This document shows positions 1 through 5,088 of a DNA stretch of 6,568 nucleotides, piece after piece. The position numbers were made by a program, and so were the translations under genes. The first letter of the stretch is position 1, and every line of letters starts with the position of its first letter. The notes beneath the pieces are model-generated. The model was given only the letters and a program-made list of their open reading frames with translations. It ran no database searches and had not been told where the DNA came from. The stretch is from an uncultured Kouleothrix sp. (GTDB taxonomy: Bacteria; Chloroflexota; Chloroflexia; Chloroflexales; Roseiflexaceae): positions 1 through 6,568 of the forward strand of contig CALLYN010000096.1 in the NCBI GenBank assembly GCA_937858455.1, read 5' to 3'.

Positions 1-110
1 GGCGACCGCACCACACAGCCAGATGTGTCACCCCCTCCCCTGACAGGGGAGGGGGGAGGGGTCGAAAGACGTTGCACCAGCCCTAGGCAGTGTGGCGGTA
101 CGCGGCCGGG
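1..110. other. Non-coding flank downstream of cdsA
   Basis: This stretch follows the cdsA stop codon. It holds the perfect C-rich/G-rich hairpin at 31-55 and a smaller inverted repeat (ACACA at 13-17, TGTGT at 24-28). No reading frame with a supportable start and family resemblance is visible. There is no U-tract after the hairpin on either strand, so I do not call a terminator. In many bacteria dxr or rseP follows cdsA, but neither begins inside these bases. Confidence 0.6.
31..55. repeat. Perfect 10-bp C-rich/G-rich hairpin
   Basis: CCCCCTCCCC at 31-40 is the exact reverse complement of GGGGAGGGGG at 46-55, separated by the five-base loop TGACA. The G-run continues to 61 (a six-G run, one A, then four Gs), so the plus strand is also very G-rich and might form quadruplex-like structures, although four separated G3 runs are not present. 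Position just after the cdsA operon fits a dispersed intergenic repeat or a transcript-end hairpin, but without a T-run the second role is unproven. Confidence 0.7.
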
Positions 111-1010
111 CTATACCAGCAGGAGTTTAATCAGGTAGTAGAGCACCGGCCCGGTGAAGAGCAGGCTATCGGCGCGATCGAGGATCCCACCGTGGCCGGG
201 GATGAGGTTGCCGGCATCTTTCAGGCCAACCTGGCGTTTGATCATCGATTCGGCCAGATCGCCCAGCGGGCCGACAATGCCGCCGACAAGCCCGAGGAAC
301 AGCGCCTGTGCAGTGTTGATCGGCAGGCCAAATACCACCGCGAATCCAACCGATGCCAACACCGAGCCAACCAGGCCGCCAACCGCACCCTCCCACGTTT
401 TCTTGGGGCTGAGTATTGGTGCCATTTTATGCCGGCCGGTATACTTGCCAACGAAATACGCCGCCGTGTCCTGGATCCAGGTAATCGCTAGAATGAGGTA
501 GATCCAGGCCGCGCCCGAATCGAGTGGCAAGCCGAGCAGAGTAAACAGGTTAGGCCGCAGCGCGCTGCTGAGCATGCGCAGTGGAATGAACTGGCTGAAC
601 AGCCAGCCGAGGTAGAAAGCGCCGGCCAGCGTCAGCGCCCACGAGGCCACGCCGCCGCGCTCGCTGTGGCGCGTCAGCTCGAACACCAGGCTGGCGACGA
701 TCGCCAGGGTAATCAGCGGCATGACCAGATCGAGCGAGGTAGTGGCGCGGAGGGTGACAGCGCCGATCAGCGCCAGCGCCAGTGCGATGCCAACCGCGAC
801 GCGCGGCCGGTAGCCGCCCTGCGCAAACGCGCCGTACAGTTCGAGCAGCCCGACCACAGTTGCGGCGACGACGAGCACCACAATTGGCCAGACACCCCAC
901 CACACCAGCCCAATCACAATCGGCAGCAGTATCAGCGCGCTGATGACGCGCTGAGCCAGCGAGCTTTTATTTCTGGGTGAGGCCGCCGAAGCGGCGTTCG
1001 CGCTGTCCAT
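111..1010 (-). CDS. cdsA: Phosphatidate cytidylyltransferase (CDP-diacylglycerol synthase)
   Basis: This 299-residue integral membrane enzyme makes CDP-diacylglycerol from CTP and phosphatidic acid, the branch point for bacterial phospholipids. The family signature is complete at residues 255-281: S255, K258-R259, K264-D265, the PGHGG block at 271-275 and D278-R279-x-D281, followed by a final hydrophobic segment. Upstream, DTAAYFVGKYTGRHK (181-195) and SPKKTWEG (201-208) are also typical of CdsA. Eight or nine hydrophobic stretches are visible, the first near residues 22-38. I chose ATG 1010 because residue 21 onward (RVISALILLPIV) matches the usual CdsA N-terminus. The frame stays open back to 1130, but that extension lies inside uppS and looks like nothing in the family. 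The chosen start overlaps the uppS end by 44 bases and has only a weak ribosome-binding site. A CTG at 959 or a GTG slightly further in would avoid the overlap but would leave almost no residues before the first membrane segment. Last gene of the six-gene unit. Confidence 0.95.
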   Translation of the reverse strand: MDSANAASAASPRNKSSLAQRVISALILLPIVIGLVWWGVWPIVVLVVAATVVGLLELYGAFAQGGYRPRVAVGIALALALIGAVTLRATTSLDLVMPLITLAIVASLVFELTRHSERGGVASWALTLAGAFYLGWLFSQFIPLRMLSSALRPNLFTLLGLPLDSGAAWIYLILAITWIQDTAAYFVGKYTGRHKMAPILSPKKTWEGAVGGLVGSVLASVGFAVVFGLPINTAQALFLGLVGGIVGPLGDLAESMIKRQVGLKDAGNLIPGHGGILDRADSLLFTGPVLYYLIKLLLV

Positions 1011-1698
1011 AATCGTGTAATGCCTGGCGCAAAAGCTCAGGGCTAAAATCGGGCCAAAAAGTTGGCGTGACCCAATATTCGCTATAGGCCGCCTGCCAGA
1101 GCAAGAAATTCGAGAGCCGCCACTCGCCACTGGTGCGGATGATCAGATCGGGGTCGGGTATGCCGCCGGTCGAGAGGCGTTCCGAGATCATCTGCTCGGT
1201 AATCGCGTCGGGGGCAACGCCAGCCGCAACCAGCGCGCGCACTGCGTCGACGATATCGGCGCGCCCGCCATAATTAAACGCCACGCACAGGTTGATGCGC
1301 TGATTTTCGCGCGTCAGATCGAGCGCCGCTTGGGTCTTACGCTGGAGCGCAGGCGAGACGCCCTGCATGCTGCCAAGGTGGCGGATCTTAACGCCTTCGG
1401 CATGCAGCGAGCGCGTTTCGCGATCGAGAAACTCGCCAAAGATGCGCATCAGGCCCTCGACCTCGGCCGAGGGCCGCGACCAATTTTCGGTCGAGAAGGC
1501 GTAGATCGTCAGGTACTGAATGCCCAGGTCGGTGCACTCGCGCAGAATGCGCCGAATATTTTCGACACCGGCGCGATGCCCGGCCAGACGCGGCAGACCC
1601 CGACGTTTCGCCCAGCGGCCATTGCCATCCATGATGATCGCAATATGCCGGGGGATCTGCGCTAGTGCAGGCTTCTCCGACGTCATTCCATCCCCCAT
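967..1698 (-). CDS. uppS: Undecaprenyl diphosphate synthase (cis-prenyltransferase)
   Basis: The enzyme extends farnesyl diphosphate with isopentenyl units in cis to give C55 undecaprenyl diphosphate, the lipid carrier for peptidoglycan and other envelope polymers. All family motifs are visible in 243 residues: HIAIIMDGNGRWA (18-30, with catalytic D24), the FSTENW motif (68-73), NYGGRADI (142-149), and DPDLIIRTSGEWRLSNFLLW (182-201), followed by Y205/E207 and WPDF (215-218). Length is usual for the family. The start is ambiguous. ATG 1698 has no Shine-Dalgarno sequence. The in-frame ATG at 1686 (239 residues) is preceded by GGGGGA four bases upstream and may be the real start. Either way the core is unaffected. 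The gene lies 64 bases after frr and overlaps cdsA at its 3' end, so uppS and cdsA are probably translated from the same message. Confidence 0.96.
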   Translation of the reverse strand: MGDGMTSEKPALAQIPRHIAIIMDGNGRWAKRRGLPRLAGHRAGVENIRRILRECTDLGIQYLTIYAFSTENWSRPSAEVEGLMRIFGEFLDRETRSLHAEGVKIRHLGSMQGVSPALQRKTQAALDLTRENQRINLCVAFNYGGRADIVDAVRALVAAGVAPDAITEQMISERLSTGGIPDPDLIIRTSGEWRLSNFLLWQAAYSEYWVTPTFWPDFSPELLRQALHDYGQRERRFGGLTQK

Positions 1699-1704
1699 GA
1701 AGAA

Positions 1705-1727
1705 GTTTCGAGCAATGCGTTTCGAGC
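1705..1727. repeat. Direct repeat in the frr-uppS gap
   Basis: GTTTCGAGC occurs at 1705-1713 and again at 1719-1727, a 14-base period, within the 64-base gap between frr and uppS. I see no terminator or clear promoter in this gap. The role, if any, is unknown. Confidence 0.5.
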
Positions 1728-1762
1728 TTGAGAAGATCGCGAGGCGCTCAAAATCGTGCGCT

Positions 1763-2320
1763 CTAGACTTCCATCACCTCGGCTTCTTTGGCGGCGCCGA
1801 CGTGTTCGATCTCACGAATATACTTATCGGTCAGCTCCTGCAGCTTCTCCTGGCCGCGGCGCTGGTCGTTCTCGGAAACCTGCTTCTCGCGCTCGAGCTT
1901 TTTGATCTGATCGCCGCCGTCACGGCGCAAGTTGCGCACCGCCACTTTGCCTTCCTCGACATGCGCCTTCACCTGCTTCGTGAGGTTGCGGCGGCGTTCC
2001 TCGGTGAGTGGCGGCAGCGCCAGCCGGATAACAATCCCATCGTTCGAAGGATTGATCCCCAGGTCGGAGTTCTGGATGGCTTTTTCGATCGCCTTCAGCG
2101 TCGTTTTATCGTACGGCTGAATGACGATCATCTTGGCGTCGGGCGTGGTAATCCCCGCCAGCTGATTCAACGGCATAGCCGACCCCCACGCCTCCACCTG
2201 CATATGTTCGACCAAGGCAGGCGACGCGCGGCCGGTACGAATCGTCGTCAGGTGCTGGCGCAGCGACTCGACCGACTTTTTCATTTTTGTTTCGGTCTCG
2301 CGCAAAATGTCGTTGATCAT
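1763..2320 (-). CDS. frr: Ribosome recycling factor
   Basis: RRF acts in the cytoplasm with EF-G to split the post-termination ribosome so that subunits can be reused. The 185-residue product has the standard length and the motifs of the three-helix bundle plus beta-alpha-beta head domain: IRTGRASP (27-34), [16 protein letters not shown] (67-82), [20 protein letters not shown] (90-109) and VRNLRRD (128-134), followed by a charged helix up to about residue 172. The start ATG 2320 is fixed by a clear AAGGAG (minus strand, bases 2333-2328) seven bases upstream. The first A of that site is the last base of the pyrH stop codon, so the two genes are separated by only 12 bases and are likely translationally coupled. 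Confidence 0.98.
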   Translation of the reverse strand: MINDILRETETKMKKSVESLRQHLTTIRTGRASPALVEHMQVEAWGSAMPLNQLAGITTPDAKMIVIQPYDKTTLKAIEKAIQNSDLGINPSNDGIVIRLALPPLTEERRRNLTKQVKAHVEEGKVAVRNLRRDGGDQIKKLEREKQVSENDQRRGQEKLQELTDKYIREIEHVGAAKEAEVMEV

Positions 2321-2332
2321 GGACTCGCTCCT

Positions 2333-3064
2333 TCAGATGGCGGCCGAGTCGGATACGAGCGTCCCAACCCGCTCGCCATTCACAATTCTGGCGATATTGC
2401 CCGACCGCATCGGGTCGAAGACAATGATCGGGATTTTGTTATCCATGCAGAACGTAAGCGCAGTGCTGTCCATCACGGCCAGGCCGCGCTGCAATGCATC
2501 CATATAGGTGATAAAATCAAAGCGGGTCGCGCTCGGGTCGCGTTTCGGGTCGGCGGTGTACACGCCATCGACGCCGTTTTTGGCCATGAGGATCACTTCG
2601 GCGTGGATCTCGGCGGCTCGTAGCGCTGCGGCTGAGTCGGTGGTGAAGTATGGCCTGCCGGTGCCGCCGGCCAGGATGATCACGCGGCCTTTTTCGAGGT
2701 GCCGAATGGCGCGGCGGTGAATATACGGCTCGGCGACCTCGTCCATCTTGATCGCCGTCATGGCTCGCGTCACCACGCCGCGGCCTTCGAGCGCATCTTG
2801 CAGGGCCAGCGCGTTGATAATCGTCGCGAGCATGCCCATGTAGTGCGACTGCGCGGTGTCCATGCGCCGCGCCGAGGCGCGGTTGCCGCGCCAGATGTTG
2901 CCGCCGCCGAGCACCACAGCAACCTGCGCGCCCACCGACAGGATCGAGATGATCTCCTGGGCGTAAAATTCGAGCACCTCGGAAGACAGCGCATCGCCAT
3001 TCTCGCCGACGAGGGCTTCGCCACTGAGCTTGAGCAATACGCGATGATACTTTGGCTCAGCCAT
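2333..3064 (-). CDS. pyrH: Uridylate kinase (UMP kinase)
   Basis: PyrH phosphorylates UMP to UDP with ATP, the step that feeds all pyrimidine nucleotides. It belongs to the amino-acid-kinase fold family, is unrelated to P-loop NMP kinases and is usually a hexamer regulated by GTP and UTP. In the 243 residues I see KLSGEAL (12-18), GGGNIWRG (53-60, with R59), MGMLATIINALALQDALE (76-93), GGTGRPYFTTDSAAALRA (133-150) and KNGVDGVYTADP (162-173). Length is normal. One oddity is the segment before MGMLAT, which reads MDTAQSHY (68-75), where relatives have MDRxxADY. The usually conserved aspartate (D77 in E. coli numbering) is H74 here and the arginine after D69 is T70. The start is the only sensible one (AEPKYHRVLLKLSGE), but its Shine-Dalgarno is poor. 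Upstream sits a strong hairpin between tsf and pyrH. Confidence 0.97.
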   Translation of the reverse strand: MAEPKYHRVLLKLSGEALVGENGDALSSEVLEFYAQEIISILSVGAQVAVVLGGGNIWRGNRASARRMDTAQSHYMGMLATIINALALQDALEGRGVVTRAMTAIKMDEVAEPYIHRRAIRHLEKGRVIILAGGTGRPYFTTDSAAALRAAEIHAEVILMAKNGVDGVYTADPKRDPSATRFDFITYMDALQRGLAVMDSTALTFCMDNKIPIIVFDPMRSGNIARIVNGERVGTLVSDSAAI

Positions 3065-3088
3065 AGCACGCGCCGCAGCGCCAGAGCG

Positions 3089-3145
3089 AAGAGCCGAGAA
3101 CCCTGCGCATACTGGCCGGTTCTCGGCTCTTGGTTCTTGGCTCGC
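3089..3145. repeat. Perfect 14-bp hairpin plus tandem 14-base repeat between tsf and pyrH
   Basis: AAGAGCCGAGAACC (3089-3102) and GGTTCTCGGCTCTT (3118-3131) are exact reverse complements around a 15-base loop. Immediately next, bases 3132-3145 (starting GGTTCTTGGCTCG) repeat the right arm with one change in the first 12 bases, so the right side is a tandem 14-base repeat. The element fills most of the 83-base tsf-pyrH gap and starts three bases past the tsf stop in the direction of transcription. It lacks a U-tract, so it is not a classical intrinsic terminator. It could be a dispersed repeat, an RNA-stability or processing hairpin, or a partial transcription barrier. Confidence 0.75.
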
Positions 3146-3147
3146 GG

Positions 3148-3678
3148 CTATCCTCCAATCTCATAGCGCACGAACCGGCGAACAATGACATTCTCGCGTA
3201 CTTTCGCGACGGTATCTTTGATCTTGTCTTCGATCGTCCGCGAGCCATCTTTGACAAACGGCTGGGCCAGCAGCACATACTGCTCGTTGAACTTCTCGGG
3301 CGTCTCGCCGCTCTCGGCCAGCACATCGGCAGGCACGTCCTCGGGCTTGAGGTAGCGCGGGTTCATGGCGGCCACGTGCAGCGCCAGATCCTTCGTCAGC
3401 GCGATAAAATCTTCGGTGCGCGCCACGAAATCGGTCTCGCAGTCGACCTCGACCATCGCGGCCATGCGCGAACCGGGGTGGATATACACCTCGACGCGGC
3501 CCTCTTTGGCCTCGCGGCCCTGCACCTTGTCGCTGACCTTCAGGCCCTTTTCGCGCAGCACCTCGAAGGCCTTCTTCATATCGCCGCCGGTCTGCACGAG
3601 GATGTCTTTGGCTTCCTTTACCCCGGCGCCGGTGCGCTCGCGCAGCTCTTTGACCATTTGCGCAGTGATCTCTGCCAC
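3148..3678 (-). CDS. tsf: Translation elongation factor Ts (short form)
   Basis: EF-Ts exchanges GDP for GTP on EF-Tu. The product has an N-terminal UBA-like domain, ITAQMVKELRERTGAGVKEA (4-23), then the core with VDCETDFVAR (78-87), in which TDFVA reaches into EF-Tu. The conserved LLAQPFVKDGSRTIED (136-151) and a C-terminal helix follow. At 176 residues it is much shorter than the E. coli protein (about 280) and resembles the compact single-core type known from Thermus and relatives. The frame is open to an ATG at 3741, but I place the start at GTG 3678. It has AAGGAG seven bases upstream, and the product then begins exactly where EF-Ts proteins begin (M/V-AEIT). The gene is separated from rpsB by a hairpin-plus-U-tract and may have its own weak promoter. 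Confidence 0.95.
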   Translation of the reverse strand: MAEITAQMVKELRERTGAGVKEAKDILVQTGGDMKKAFEVLREKGLKVSDKVQGREAKEGRVEVYIHPGSRMAAMVEVDCETDFVARTEDFIALTKDLALHVAAMNPRYLKPEDVPADVLAESGETPEKFNEQYVLLAQPFVKDGSRTIEDKIKDTVAKVRENVIVRRFVRYEIGG

Positions 3679-3685
3679 AGCTCTG

Positions 3686-3691
3686 CTCCTT
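3686..3691 (-). promoter_or_regulatory. Ribosome-binding site fixing the GTG start of tsf
   Basis: AAGGAG on the minus strand lies seven bases before GTG 3678. It is the reason for preferring the GTG over the upstream ATG 3741, which has no such site and would add 21 residues unlike EF-Ts. Confidence 0.85.
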
Positions 3692-3711
3692 ACAGATTGC
3701 GAGCCGCGCCC

Positions 3712-3741
3712 AGCATACCGCATAGTGGCAACCGGGCGCAA
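3712..3741 (-). promoter_or_regulatory. Weak candidate promoter for tsf
   Basis: On the minus strand TTGCGC (3741-3736) is followed after 18 bases by TATGCT (3717-3712), matching 3 of 6 and 4 of 6 consensus positions. It lies between the rpsB-tsf terminator and the tsf ribosome-binding site and would give a leader of about 25 bases. The location makes sense if transcription is re-started after the terminator, but the match is poor and this may be chance. Confidence 0.25.
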
Positions 3742-3764
3742 GCACTCGTGTGCATGATAAACAT

Positions 3765-3816
3765 AAAAAGGGGAAGAGCGAAGGCCACACAGCCGTGCCG
3801 CCGCCTTCGATCTTCC
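3765..3816 (-). terminator. Intrinsic terminator or attenuator between rpsB and tsf
   Basis: In the minus-strand transcript, GGAAGATCGAAGGC (3816-3803) pairs with GCCTTCGCTCTTCC (3785-3772): 13 of 14 pairs with one A/C mismatch and a 17-base loop. Two C residues and then UUUUU (3769-3765) follow. The hairpin starts about 30 bases after the rpsB stop. Because the downstream genes continue on the same strand, it is probably partial, letting S2 be made in excess of the distal products, unless the weak promoter at 3712-3741 restarts transcription. Confidence 0.7.
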
Positions 3817-3847
3817 TCAGTTCCCAATTGGCGAATCGCTAGGCGTT

Positions 3848-4651
3848 CTACGCGACCGGCACGTCTTCCGACTCATCGGCGGCCTCGGGAGCCGCGGCCG
3901 GGCGTGGCTGATCGTAGCGCCCGCCGCGCATCAGGTCGGCCTGCGAGCTTTCGCGCCGATTCGCGCCCTCGATCGCCGCGTCGGCGATCTTGCCGGTGAT
4001 CAGGCGGATGCTGCGAATGGCGTCGTCGTTGGTCGGGATCACATAGTCGATCACGTCGGGATCGCAGTTGGTATCGACCATGGCGACGATCGGGATGCCG
4101 ACTTTGCGCGCCTCTTTCACCGCCAAATCTTCTTTATGCGGGTCGACGATGAACAGCGCGCCGGGCAGCCGATCCATCTTCTTGATGCCGGCAAACACGC
4201 GGTTCAGCTTCTCGATCTCTTCGCCAAGCTTGAGCCCCTCGGCCTTGGTGAGCCGGGAGAAATCGCCGCGATCGCGCTGATCTTCCAGATCGGCCAGGTA
4301 GCGCAGGCGCTTGCGAATAGTGACAAAGTTGGTGAGCGTGCCGCCCAGCCAGCGCTGCGTGATGGCGAACTGGTTCGCGCGCGCGGCCTCTTCGGCGATC
4401 GCCTCCTGGGCCTGCTTCTTGGTGCCGACGAACAGCACCTTCCCGCCTGCCGCAACCGTCTCGACCACGAAGTTGTAGGCCGACGTCAGGCCGACGATCG
4501 TCTTCTGCAGATCGAGGATGTGGATGCCATTGCGCGCCGCGAAGATATACGGCTTCATCTTCGGGTTCCAGCGCTTGGTCTGATGCCCGAAATGCGCGCC
4601 CGACTCCAGCAGCGACTTCATGGAAACAAGCCGTTGGGTTCCCTGGGTCAT
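3848..4651 (-). CDS. rpsB: 30S ribosomal protein S2
   Basis: S2 binds late to the 30S subunit near the cleft between head and body, and holds S1 in species that have it. The 267-residue product contains [20 protein letters not shown] (17-36), RNGIHILDL (40-48), the [11 protein letters not shown] motif (99-109), [17 protein letters not shown] (167-183) and [20 protein letters not shown] (193-212), all diagnostic. Residues from about 231 form a low-complexity tail ending in [17 protein letters not shown], typical of the variable S2 C-terminus. The start at ATG 4651 gives ten residues before the common MKSLLESG opening, and ATG 4621 at that point is the alternative. A perfect UAAGGAGG lies 12 bases upstream of 4651, a longer spacing than usual. 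First gene of the six-gene unit, driven by the promoter near 4800, and S2 genes are commonly autoregulated through their leaders. Confidence 0.97.
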   Translation of the reverse strand: MTQGTQRLVSMKSLLESGAHFGHQTKRWNPKMKPYIFAARNGIHILDLQKTIVGLTSAYNFVVETVAAGGKVLFVGTKKQAQEAIAEEAARANQFAITQRWLGGTLTNFVTIRKRLRYLADLEDQRDRGDFSRLTKAEGLKLGEEIEKLNRVFAGIKKMDRLPGALFIVDPHKEDLAVKEARKVGIPIVAMVDTNCDPDVIDYVIPTNDDAIRSIRLITGKIADAAIEGANRRESSQADLMRGGRYDQPRPAAAPEAADESEDVPVA

Positions 4652-4671
4652 ACGTGTACCATGCCTCCTTA
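4648..4671 (-). promoter_or_regulatory. rpsB ribosome-binding site with overlapping mini reading frame
   Basis: On the minus strand TAAGGAGG (4671-4664) is followed by one base and then an ATG at 4662 that reads ATG GTA CAC GTA TGA. The TGA of this four-codon frame overlaps the rpsB start as ATGA (4651-4648). The mini-frame start is too close to the Shine-Dalgarno to be well placed and the rpsB start is a little too far. This leaves open whether the short frame is ever translated. Confidence 0.45.
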
Positions 4672-4680
4672 ATAGCTACC

Positions 4681-4736
4681 AGTCAAACGACTCCGCCACC
4701 CCCCTCTGCTCGCTGCGGAACCGGCGCGCCGCCGGC
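4681..4736 (-). promoter_or_regulatory. Structured 5' leader of rpsB mRNA
   Basis: Within the expected leader, CCGGCG (minus, 4735-4730) pairs perfectly with CGCCGG (4726-4721) over a three-base loop. A further G-U pair is possible outside it, and a flanking GCGG/CCGC could extend the structure. Nearer the gene, AGTC and GACT (4692-4681) form a second short stem with a GUUU loop about ten bases before the Shine-Dalgarno. S2 leaders in several bacteria bind S2 as an autoregulatory element. I cannot tell by eye whether this one belongs to a known leader class. Confidence 0.45.
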
Positions 4737-4794
4737 AGGGCCGCCGCGATCAGGGGATGTGTGTAATTCGGCGCGTTGGGACGCACCAGACGGT

Positions 4795-4823
4795 AGTATA
4801 GCATACAAGACCCATCGCAGCAA
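4795..4823 (-). promoter_or_regulatory. Promoter of the rpsB-tsf-pyrH-frr-uppS-cdsA unit
   Basis: On the minus strand the -10 is TATACT (4800-4795), one mismatch from consensus, preceded by TGC as an extended -10. TTGCTG (4823-4818) lies 17 bases upstream as the -35, keeping the conserved TTG. Transcription would start near 4788, leaving a leader of about 135 bases before rpsB. This is the best minus-strand promoter I can find in the intergenic region. Confidence 0.7.
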
Positions 4824-4847
4824 ACGCGGGCCAAGCCAACGTTTGCT
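4819..4847. promoter_or_regulatory. Inverted repeat on the rpsB -35, possible operator
   Basis: AGCAAACG (4819-4826) and CGTTTGCT (4840-4847) are perfect 8-bp inverted arms with a 13-base spacer, so their centres are 21 bp apart, two helical turns. The left arm covers most of the -35 hexamer of the rpsB promoter. The geometry fits a dimeric DNA-binding protein on one face of the helix, but no regulator is visible in the window. Confidence 0.45.
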
Positions 4848-5048
4848 TATAGAGACGCCTAACAAATATAAACACCTTGCGGTGGCACCATAGGTTGGCG
4901 CGACCTGTAGAGCGACGTCAATATCAGCCCGATCAGCCTAGCCTGTGCTCGCGCACACCAGGGGCAGAGAGCGAGGGCACAGCGCACCGGTCTCTGGCGG
5001 CACCCTACACGGCCCCGCGCCAGGGCGCCGGGCATGCGAGGGATGCGG

Positions 5049-5054
5049 TATAAT
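5049..5054 (+). promoter_or_regulatory. -10 element of the adk-glgA promoter
   Basis: TATAAT, a perfect -10 in otherwise GC-rich sequence, lies 34 bases before the adk start and would give a leader of about 28 bases. No TTGACA-like hexamer is found 16-18 bases upstream (the region is GC-rich, around GGCGCC at 5024-5029), and there is no extended TG. An activator or a weak basal promoter is possible. A second GGCGCC lies at 5056-5061, just after the -10. Confidence 0.6.
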
Positions 5055-5088
5055 AGGCGCCAAACACACATACGCAGACAAGGATACC

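Larger units (their letters stand above)
4652..5088. other. Divergent intergenic region between rpsB and adk
   Basis: The 437 bases hold, from left to right, the rpsB leader with a GC-rich hairpin (4720-4736), the minus-strand rpsB promoter (4795-4823), an 8-bp inverted repeat over its -35 (4819-4847), an AT-rich patch (about 4846-4875) with a weaker TATAAG (4851-4846, minus), a small hairpin TGTGC-TCGC-GCACA (4944-4957), and the plus-strand TATAAT of adk (5049-5054). Between about 4876 and 5040 I see no gene or recognisable RNA. Confidence 0.7.

Noticed and set aside
1..31. Possible GTG start at 31 on the minus strand after a G-rich stretch
   Set aside because: Only ten codons are visible before the edge, and the G-rich stretch is part of the hairpin at 31-55.
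46..61. G-quadruplex motif
   Set aside because: The runs are four, six and four Gs. A canonical motif of four separated G3 runs is not present, so I only mention the G-richness.
1520..2623. Long open frame on the plus strand (367 codons)
   Set aside because: It lies opposite uppS, frr and pyrH, has no family motifs and is a by-product of GC-rich codon use in the real genes.
3130..3999. Plus-strand open frame of 289 codons
   Set aside because: It runs antisense to tsf and the end of rpsB and crosses the terminator. The product is low-complexity and unlike any family I know.
4846..4851. Second minus-strand -10 (TATAAG) for rpsB
   Set aside because: No acceptable -35 at 16-18 bases upstream. 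The extended -10 at 4795-4800 is clearly better.
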